Part shown: piece after piece, positions 12,101 through 24,100 of the stretch
Layout: each line of letters opens with the position of its first letter
How positions within the stretch are numbered: position 1 is the first letter of the stretch
Origin: Pomphorhynchus laevis
Lineage: Eukaryota; Acanthocephala; Palaeacanthocephala; Echinorhynchida; Pomphorhynchidae
Assembly (NCBI GenBank): GCA_012934845.2
Contig: WNNJ02001213.1
Span: 310,001-374,000 of the forward strand
DNA: 64,000 nucleotides
Direction of reading: 5' to 3'
The notes under the pieces: generated by a model
Seen by the model: only the letters and a program-made list of their open reading frames with translations
Database searches by the model: none
Told to the model about the DNA's origin: nothing
Translations under genes and position numbers: made by a program

Positions 12101-15100
12101 CCTGCGGTATTGCAGTTACAATTATTATTGATATTTAGTGAAAAATATTTGTTTGTCGTATTACTTACAATTCAATTATTATTTATAACATTTGTGATAC
12201 AATATTTGTGAATTAATTAATAAATAAAATACTATATATCCGAGTATTTAAGGAGGAACAAATATTTTGAATTACCAAATATATAATTTGTTCGTAATAA
12301 TAAATATATAATATATAATATATTATGTAATAAATATATAGGACTTCTAGCAATTTAATATTATTCATAAATAATATACGATGTATCATAATAAAGATTA
12401 GAGGTTATCAGAGGAACTGATATGCTATCACTTTTCGGCCCTTATTCCTTGATTTAACAGAGAAGCGGGCAAGATACATGCTAATGACGTATTTCTGGTG
12501 AAATTTGATTATTTAGTGTATCTTATTCTAATACAAAGTTTATTTTTTATTATTCATTTATACAAATTTACCGCTCAAGAGTTTAAATTTATCAAAAGAT
12601 ATATTTCATATTTTATATAATTTAGGTTTTTTATACAGTTATGAACAAGGAAGACTTTCAATGCAACTTTTTTACGATCAGGAAAGTTTAAACCTGCATG
12701 CTTTTTTACAACCTTCGTCGGGAAACTTAACGCGGAATGCGCCTACCACAGACGCCTAGCCTACAATGAGGCGTTTCGACCTTAGTGTACTCATCACTAC
12801 CGGATGGTCTTCTCAGTGTGGCTCCGTAGCTATACCACGTCGACAGTACTTAATCCTTAGTAAATCTATGAAAAGAATTCACCAAGCGCACGCTCCTCCA
12901 CAGGTGACCAGCCTTGCAAATTAATAAAGATATGTATATAGAACTTACTAAATTAAAGGATAACTATATAATAACAACTATTGATAAAGCTAGTAATAAC
13001 TTTGTCTTCATATGCAAAAAGCTTTATTATAATATGCTGATGACAGAAGTTAATTATAATGATTTAAATATAAACACAACATATGAATGCAGTTATAATT
13101 CAGAAACAATTATTAAAAGTAAATGTTCTATAATACATGAAAAAGGTATAAAAATTGAATCAGATAATAAAACTATACCTATATTATATTGGAATCCAAA
13201 ATTATATAAAAATCCAATAAAATATATGTTCGTATGTGGTGTTTTTAAATGTACATAAAAACCCCTTTCTGTTTATATGAATAAAACACTTAAAATAATT
13301 AAAGCACACTTCAAGAAATATGATAGGGTAATCGAAATTAATACTGATATAAAGCACTATTCCAATATTAATTCCAATTCGTTATAACAATTCGTTATAT
13401 AACGACTCACTTACTTTAAGCTGATTATTAAGTTGATTAATAGCGAAAGCTTAAATTCATCAAAGATAAAAATTTGGAAATATTAAATATTTGACTAAAT
13501 TAAAGAGTAAATTAAAATAACAAACAGTTATAAGAGGAAACATAAAATTAATAAAGATATGTATTTAGAACTTCCTAAAATTTCGTCCTTTATAGCAAAA
13601 GCTTAAATACATTTCAACTAATATTTGGTTACATATTTGATCAACTTGAAACGAAAAAGTACTTTACAACTATACAAGGAAAGATAAAATTAATAAAGAT
13701 ATGTATAAAGAACTTACTAAATTAACGGATAACTATATAATAACAACTATTGATAAAGCCAGTAATAACTTTGTCTTCATGCAAAAAGCATTATTATGAT
13801 TTAGTAATGAAAGGTAACTATCTGTCGACAACGTAACTATCTGTCGACAACGTAACTATCTGTCGACAACGTAACTATCTGTCGACAACGTAACTATCTG
13901 TCGACAACGTAACTATCTGTCGACAACGTAACTATTAATTTAATCTTTAATTTAATCTTTAAAATTAATTTAATATTTAATTTAATCTTTAAAATTCATT
14001 CTATGTTCACGGTACCTATCATTCAGTTGAATATAAAACTAAAATATCTATAGTTCAATTACTCTATTAAACTTGGAAATTGTTGCAACTGATTTTGATC
14101 TATTTACGGTACCCTACAGTGTTACTGTTACATGATACTCTATTTACTTGGAGCCCTAATTTAATATTTATAGTGCCCTAGTTTAAAATATACATCAATT
14201 AAATTATTTAAATGATTACTTGATTAGAAATAACTGATTTTGATTTTTTGAATCTGGAATTTTATAACAGAGTTAATCAAAATAGAAATTTTCTCTTTAT
14301 GTTTCAATAGTATCATCAGAAAAACACAACACAGTTTGTTCATCAACCTTTGTTATTACAAGTTGTTCGATTTCATATAATTATGTCAAATTTTATGAAT
14401 TGCTAGATCTAACTTTATAAATGATGGTGTTATTGAAAAATAAAATAAAATTTATAGTTTGATTGATCCTGCTCTGAGATTCTAGATTCAATATATCGAA
14501 ATAGGTCATTTTCAATTAAGTAAGCATTTAAATAATTTAATTGATACATATTTTAAACTAGGGTACTTTAAGTATTTAACAAGGGTAGCTAATAAATAGA
14601 GTATCATGTAATTAAACCATAAGGTACTACAAAATCAAACTATTTTTAGAGGATTTCGTTAATAGGCTATCGTTATTTTTTTCATTTATTACATAAAAAT
14701 GAATTGTTTATTAATTATTTTGATTGATTAATTAATAATTAAATATTTAAATATTTAAGTTGTTATTAATACATATTGTTTTAGCATGTAAAATATCACA
14801 TAATCATTTGTTGTAATAAACGAAAACACTATATCATGCAAATATTATTCGTTTTATTAAGTTAATTTTGATAACGATCAAAATTAACTTAATTTGCAGT
14901 AATTTCTTAGTCTATTTTAACTATTAGCTATTTGGACAGTTAATAAAAAAATAGCAATAGCTAGCGAAATAAGAATTTTATTCAGTTTAGATTGATCCGG
15001 TTTCAAAATTTCAAATTTGATAAATGGATCGAAATCAGTTATTTTTAATACATCAATGTACATTACATGTTAGATTCGTTGTTTAGATTGATTTTCCGAC

Positions 15101-18100
15101 AAAATTTCCAGGCAAACATTTGAATATACTGAAACTTTTTCTGTCAACTTTTCTGAAATATTTTAGCTTCAAAGTTCCAGCCTAGGAAATATTTGACGTA
15201 AAGAATCAAAACGTAATAATTACAATTGAGATATTGCAGCTGATAAGACAATTATATAAAAATAAATTATATTTTTTAATATTTTATGATGATTATAATT
15301 TAGCCAGTACAGGTTATAATATAATTATATTGACTAACAATTCAAAATATGTACATACATATTTTTGAATCAAATGCAAGTTAAATACTAATTTGTAAAT
15401 AATTTTAAAAGCTTTATAGATAAATAATATTCAAAGATTAAACTATTTAAATATTTATCTATCGTCTTATATTCAAATATGCTTTCATTATGTTAAGTGA
15501 AATAAAACTCAGTTTATTGAGAGTAGAAATAGCTACAGTTGCTATCTGCAAAGCATTAGAGGAGAATCCTTACCTTAAATGATCTGCAAACTTGCTACTA
15601 TTGTCTGTCCATCGGAGTGTATCTGGATCCCACTGAATTTCCAAGCGTTGAAGATTAACGCATGACTGTGCAATTACTTCGAGTATAGTATCAATATGAA
15701 TTCTTGTTGTAATCCTACGAAACCATCCAAACGGAGTCCCCATAATTATTATTCTTAAAAATTTTAAAACGTAATATATTTTTGATTTTTGGAAGTAACT
15801 TAAAATTCTTTGACAGTGCTTTGAATATAGTAATTAATTGCTGATCAGTTTACCATGCACGATATGTGAAATATCTTATTAGAAAAGGAATTTATTGATT
15901 TTAATATTTCGGCCATCAATATTAATCATCAAATAGACTGGGTAGTTTAATTTAAAACAGGCTATTTGTTTTTTTTTTTCAAATACTAAGTTATACTTTC
16001 CTATAAATGTGATGTTAACAAGATTATTTTTCCAATTTCCAATTTAAAAAATAAATGGTTAATAAGCTATAAATATTATTTACATTATTTATGCGGATTA
16101 ATGTCTAATAATCAAATTTCGTCAGAGGAAATACGTCATTAGCATGTATTTGGCCACGTTGCTATGATGGGTCGAGTAATATGAGGCGAATTATAATAGC
16201 ATAGAAGTTCCTCCAGATGATCTATATTCCTTATTTGAATACATTATATGTTATTTATTAGTCAATTCATAAAAATTAATTTTAAATTTAAATGTTTACT
16301 TGATATAAGTTATATGAAATCTTATATTAAATTATTCATAACTAGTTATAATTATTTAATTATTTTATTAAATAATTATAATTCATTATTTATATACTTT
16401 GTATTAGAATAAGTTACACTAAATAATCAAATTTCATCATAGAAAATACGTTATGAGCGCGTATTTGACCCCGTTGCTATACTGGGTCGAAGATATGGGC
16501 CGAAACCTGATAACCTAGCATTTCCTCTTGATGACCTATATTCCTAATTTTAACACATCGTCTATTATTTATTAGTCAATTCATAAAAATTGACTTTTAT
16601 TTAAAATTTAAATTTTAACTTTATAAATGTTAATTATTTAAAATATTACATAACAATTATTAATTATTATTTAATTATTTAAATTTATTTTGCATTATTT
16701 TTAATATTTAATAATATAAAATACATTTACTTAGTTAGCAGTTCTTATATATAATAAGTAATTTTTGCATTCAATTAAACTGTGATTAATAAATCATTTT
16801 ATTATCATTTTATTTTTCTTAATAAATCATTTTATCTGTACATGCAATCTAACGATAATTCATCACGCTGTATTAAAGAATTATTTTCAAAAATAACTCA
16901 TATTCAAAAGTTATTTGTTATTTTCAAACCGACATTCATCAAATATATAAATAACCAACGTTTATTTAATATATAAAATATAAAATACTCTTAATTAACG
17001 GGATTTATGACAAATTTATTACTTGTAAAACATGTAAGCCAGACGCGAAAGAATGACGAATGCCGTTTCGTCATCACAATGACTCATCAGTGCCAGATCC
17101 CTCCCACTGCTGGATGCAGAGGAGTACTGATTTAGTACTCTATGATGTTACTAGAAAATTTTCTAGCACATCATTCACATTGATTCATTCATTAATTGCC
17201 GTCTGCCAGTCCTCCTCTGCATCCAGTAGTGGGAGGGATCTGGCACTGATGAGTCATTGTGATGACGAAACGGCATTCGTCATTCTTTCGCGTCTGGCTT
17301 ACATGTTTTACAAAAAATTCACGCGGAATGGTCTCACTCTCTTTAAATAAAAGTTAGCCGATATTAAAGATACCTGCGCTGGCATTTGCCAGTGCTTTTG
17401 CTAATGATCCTTTTTGGTGAAGCTGTAGTACTGATTTAGTACTCTATGATGTTACTAGAAAATTTTCTAGCACATCATTCACATTGATTCATTCATTGAT
17501 TGCCGTCTGCCAGTCCTCCTCTGCATCCAGTAGTGGGAGGGATCTGGCACTGATGAGTCATTGTGATGATGAAACGGCATTCGTCATTCTTTCGCGTCTG
17601 GCTTACATGTTTTACAAGAAATTCACGCGGAATGGTCTCACTTTCTTTAAATAAAACTTATAATTTTTATAAAAAATTGATTTAATATTTATTATATTAA
17701 ATTATTTATTAAATTATTTATTATATATTAAATACGTTACATTAAAAATTCCGATAATCATTTTATAGATAAATTACTTAAACTTATTAAACCACACAAA
17801 ACCAATTTCATTTAATTGTTAAAATGTTTATTTATAATATTTTAAAACCTTAGATTTTGCATATGTGGAACACTTCCAGTCCAAAATTGTTCAGTGACTC
17901 TAGGATTTCCAGTATACGCTATACCTTCCAACTGTTGTGCATTATTTTTTAAAAAATTGAATAACGTCTCAACACTTAAGTTTATCGTGTAACTGAAATC
18001 CAGCGCACGTGTATCCGTCAACTTGTTGTGACAAACCAGCATTTCAAGAACCTGTTTGAAAATGAAATGAATTCAACAACATTTTTTATTTAAATGAATA

Positions 18101-21100
18101 CAATTTTTTAAGTCACAAACGCTTACGTTACTGTGTGTTCATAAATTGATTTATGTACAAACGATATCCGCTATCAAATCAATTAAGTAAATCTATGTTA
18201 TTAGATGCGATATTATTATATAGTATACCTTATTATAATATTAAATATAATATCACATATTAATATATTATAATATTGCTTTTAATTTATGCATTATATT
18301 TCTATTTTAAATTCATATAATTTATATTCATAATGTTATTTTAAAATTTAATTTTAGACATTTGTTCATATTTTATAATCCCCTCTTCCAATTTAGCATA
18401 AAAATAGCAATTTTAAATTCAAATTCGTTCTTTGATTACTTTAATTGTATTTTCTATGATTGACACATCTACTAAAAACCGCTTTACAAAATCGAATTTT
18501 AAATATTTCTTTAAACTGATTTTTTTTAAATGGGGAGTAATAGTAGCCCAATTATAGCTGACTTATTTTTAAGCTTTATAGAATACGAATTTTTCATAAC
18601 TGTGTAAAAACTAAATCTAATTTATATAAAGATATGAAATATATGTTTCGATACATTGATGATACACATATATTGATATATGTGTATTTAACTAATAATT
18701 TAAGATATTTATAATAATTTTATAATAATTTTATATTTAAGATTTTTTACAATATTAATAAATAAACGATATTTTAATAAACAATATAAATAAACAATAT
18801 TTTATGGATAAATAATCAACAATATGCTTTGTATTAGAATAAGATGCACTATTTAACAAATTTTATCAGAGGAAATACGTCATTAGCATGTATTTGGATC
18901 CTCTGATATGCTCGGCCAAGAAATAATGGCGATAATAATAATAATAACGATATTTTAATTTTAATGGATGAATAATCAACAATATGCTTTGTATTAGAAT
19001 AATATGCACTAAATAATCAAATTTTATCAGAGGAAATATATCATTAGCACGTGCTTGGCACCGCAGCAATTTCGGCCGAGGAATAGTGGCCGAGACCTGA
19101 TGACATAGCAGTTCCTCCTGACTCAGTTAGCTGATTTGATTAATACTTAATATTAAAATTTCCAATATTTCTTTTCTGATAGAAATTCTAGATATGATAT
19201 TTCTTTAATCTGACTTTTAATACTTTATATTAAAAATTCCTGTTATTTTTATAGATGCCTTCTATAAAAATCCGAATATTATCATTGCATACAAAAGCCA
19301 TTTCATTTAATTGTAATTATATTTTGAAACCTTAGATTTTGCATACGCGGAACACTTCCATTCTTAAATTATCTAGGATTTGAACATGCGTTATACTTTT
19401 TAACTGTGAGTACTATGTTTAAAAAATCCAAAATCAGTTAATGAAATTCCAGCAAATGATAAATGTCTTGATATTTCCAATACCAAGTATTTCTATAATC
19501 CACTTACTTTTAAGCACCGTATCTTATATAGCATTTCAAGTAATTTGTTAATTAATATATTAATATTTTTATAAGTACAGTTTGAATGATAAGATTTTTA
19601 CTTGCAAATTAATTATGTAATTAATTACTAATTATGTTACCTATATAATATATAGGTAACATAAACGTGATTATATTATCTTATTATGATTGCATTATCT
19701 TATTATTATCTTATATATTATAAGATATAATATATCATATTATATTATGTTATTATATTATATAAGCGTGATTACAGTTTGTTTAATCTGTTTTATAAGT
19801 TATATTTTATTATAAATTAATTTAGAATTTGAATTTTAAAAATAAATAATTTTAATCTTTAAATTAATTAATTAATTATCAATTAATTTTTAATTTTGGA
19901 GTACGATCAACAAACGAGTATCATCAGGAAAGCATTTCTGATGATGCTAGCAGTAGTTAGCGAAATATAATAATATTTATCCTGTTTTGTTGATTTTTCT
20001 GCAAAATTCAAAAAGTATAAATTTTAATAAAATTTATTGGCAATGTATTACAACATGGTTTTAGAATGGATTAAATTGATTAACATTTCAACGAATTTTT
20101 CGAAATTAGAATGCCACTTCTTGTAGGCTATGCAAGTTACTTCTTATATAACATTGACTTGCAGGTTTTAACAATTAATATTTATTGTGAACTATACAAC
20201 TTACATTGTCAGTAAATCCATCGCAATATGGAACGGCTAAATATTTGAATTTTGGAATTCTTTTAAAGGAATCTAGCAGACATTCTTCACTTAAATCAGT
20301 AGATCCGATATCTAATTCCGTTAGCACAGTATTTTCCCATATCACAGCCTGAAATGCTTTATTGCTAATACCCGTGTTTCTTAACAGAAGTGAATTAATT
20401 TTTCTGCATCGATTCATTATCAATTTAAGCGGTTCACCCTTAAATCTTGTGCAGTAATTCAATGCAAGGCATTCTAAATGGATACATCCTGAAGCAACAC
20501 TCTCAATATGATAGTCTTCAACAAACTTTACTCCATACAGATTAATTATCTAAAAAGATGCATCGTGTTGTATATTGTGCAAACCCGATCAACGTAAGTA
20601 TTGATCAATCCCAACAATATAATAATAGTGAGTATAATCAATATAATAAAATGAATATTAGAATAAACAGATAAATAATGTAAACTAAATATATTAGTAG
20701 ATTATATTTATTAGTCTTATAAAATAATAAATGATTAACCAAAGAATTCTTTTTAAAGAGAAAAAAACGTAATTTTATAAATATTTGATCAATAATTAAA
20801 TATAAGAATTATTTTATTTCCCATGGAGTAAAAAACTAAATTATTACTAGAAAATGAGAGATTTCCGTGGGCATTTTTTCTGATTGTATGATGTGACAGC
20901 CATGAAAGAATCAACAAAACAATACCAGGTACCGTTACGTCATTATTTTGACTCATCAGTGCCAGGTATCTCCCACTACTGGATGCAGAGGAGGACGGAC
21001 AAACGGTACGATTATGTCAAAAGGTACATAGAGCTAGAAAATTTCTAGCAAACTAGGCACATGCTTCTCCAAAAGGATCATTAGCTAAGAGAACTGGCTA

Positions 21101-24100
21101 ATACCAGCGCATTCTCTCTATTTATTTGCCAACTTATTTGTATTTTACGAGAAGATGATAGATTTCCGTGGGCATTTTTTCAGTTTGTATGATGTGGCAG
21201 CCACGAAAGAATCGACAAAACGATACCAGGTACCGTTTCGTCATTATTTTGACTTATCAGTGATGTTGTTATCCTTTTGGTGAAGATTACATTAGTGATC
21301 CTTTTGGTGAAGTATGTAACTAGTTTGCTAGAAATTTTCTAGCTCTATGTACGTTTTGACATACTCGTGCCGCCTGTCGGTCTTATAACAGACTTGTAAA
21401 TTAATACAATGAACATATATTTAATTAAATCAAATTAGCATTTATTATATTATTAATTTAATTCTAATTTTTAATCATTTTTTATCAGCTTTAATTTTAA
21501 ATTTTATTAAATTTATAAAAATAAATGTAATAAAATTATTCCTTTATACATAAATGTAAAATAGCTTCACAAAATGCTTTGTAAAGTATAAAATGGAATA
21601 TTTAAATAAATTACTCAATATACAATATTTTGTGAGTAATAAAACATTTTAGACATTAAATTCAATTAATACATAAACTAGACAATTTAGATTTTGGGGT
21701 CATAACCCGTAAGTGTTCAATTTACGGAACAATTAGGTTAATTTAAGGATTTCGTATTATACGTATTTGTTCAATAGTAATCAGGCAATATCAACTTAAT
21801 AAAATTTCTTGATGATGTAGCTAGTTGCTAATTAAAATTTAAATTTGATTGTATAAATAAAAGATTTGATAAATAATCCACATGTATTTATATCTTAAAT
21901 ATGATAGATTTATATTATCATATATAATAATTCTATAAAATTATAATTTTATTATATAATAATATATTATATATAACTTTGTATGCCTAATTTGATAAAT
22001 ACTAAAATATTTTACGGGTTAATTAGTATAAAAATACATATTATACTAATTTATGTATCGCGCTTAATTATACAAATAAAATTATTGTAAATCAAATCAG
22101 CCAACTGATTTTACGTATTTAATAAAAATAAATTAATAAAATAATAGAATAATTATAAAATAAACAAAACATATTAATAATGCTTAATCAAAATTTTATA
22201 ATTAAATAATAAATAATACATCATTGTATGTATCAAATCAGCTAACTGAGTCTACGTATTTAATATAATTATAAAATAAACAAAACATAATAATGCTAAA
22301 TCAAAATTTAATAATTAAATAATAAAATAAATAACTGTTAAAGATTTTTATAATTTATATTAATCTGATCAACCTACTGCAGGACCCAGCCCCGAATACA
22401 AGCGTCATGTCTGATATCGTGAAACGCATTAGTGATGGTAGTGCCGAAGATATCTGATAGGTAATAGATGCGATATTGCGAGCAATTACAGATCGTTCGA
22501 CGCAATCCCCATGCATCGCGTGCCGCAGTATCTCTTATCTGGCGTTATGTACGATCAGTCTAATGATGAACCCTTGTGCAGGCAGTTGTGCTTCTGTAAA
22601 AGTGTGCCGATAATTCACAACAAGAAAAAATTCACCAAAACAAATCAAATCAGCTAACTGAGTCTACTGCGCAATTGGTAAAGTAATCTGTTATTATGTC
22701 GTACATGTTTGATACATCAAATCAGGTAGCTGAGTCACGTATTTAATATAATTATAAAATAAACAAAACATATAATAATGCTTAATCAAAATTTAAATAA
22801 TTAAATAATAAAATAAATAATTGTTATAAGATTTTATATAATTTATATCAAGTTAAAATAAAAAATTGAAATTTAAAATAAAAGTCATTTTTATGAATTG
22901 ACTAATAAATAACAGACGTTGTATCAGAATAAGGATTAGAGATCATCATTATTTAATTCAAGATAAAAAATTAATTTAAATATAAAAGTCATTTTATATT
23001 ACAATTATAATAATCGTAAGAATACAACTTACATAATTGCGAACAATACAATATTAGGTTTGTACTTTAAATAAATAATGCATTATATAAATAATATTAA
23101 TACGATTTAATACGATTGCTATCCTTTTTAAAAATGTGCGAAATTTCTTCCAGATCAAATCAGCTAACTGAGTCTATGCAGTTAATATAATTATAAAATA
23201 AACAAAACATAATAATAATGCTAAATCAAAATTTAATAATTAAAAGTTATAAATGATAAATAATTGTTAAAAGATTTTATATAATTTATATCAAGTTAAA
23301 ATAAAAAATGAATTGACTAATAAATAACAGACGTTGTATTAGAATAAGGATTATAGATCATCGTTATTTATATCACAAGATAAAAAGATGTAATAAAGAT
23401 CGTATTTATTAATTTATTAAAAAAATCCACTTATCATCCTAGATATGATAGATTTAAATCGTATAGAATTTACAATTATATCAATGGAATATATTGATAA
23501 TATCAATTTAAACTAGCAATGTTAATTTGAAGGCATAATGATAATGGATTTTTTACAAAAGACAAGAAGTAAATAATATATTGGATAATAATATATCCCT
23601 TAAAATTGGGTTCGGAGAGAATGTAATCATTAGTTGGCTATTTTTCGGAGAAAATATAAGAGAAATAGTTTTATTTTTAAATTTTCGCATATGCGACTGG
23701 CCTCTTCAGAAAAACACTCAAGAGGTTTTTCTAAAGAGGCCAGTCGCATATGCGAAAATTCAAAAATAAAACTATTTCTCTTATATTTTCTCGGAGAAAG
23801 AATCAACTAACGATAATAATATATTATATTATAATATATTATATTATAATATTATAATACTTTAAAAAATAATTTTGTATTTGAAATAATTATATTAATT
23901 TATATTAAATTAATTATATTTAATTACAAACGATATACCTTTAGATTTGGCGTGTACGACTTCAATTTATGTAAATTTAAAGTTTCATAGATTTCATCTT
24001 CAGATTTATCAGTTGACTTTTCAATCGTTCCTAAAAAAGATTATTTGGTAAATTTGCATTTTAAAAATTTAGCTTTCAAAAAATTCTTTTACTTAATTAA

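Noticed and set aside
13814-13936. CRISPR-like regular repeats
   Set aside because: Identical 19-bp units abut without spacers, and the DNA is eukaryotic. It is a minisatellite.
17060-17350. 96-codon plus-strand frame
   Set aside because: It reads through the two inverted arms of a foldback element; the peptide halves are not a domain.
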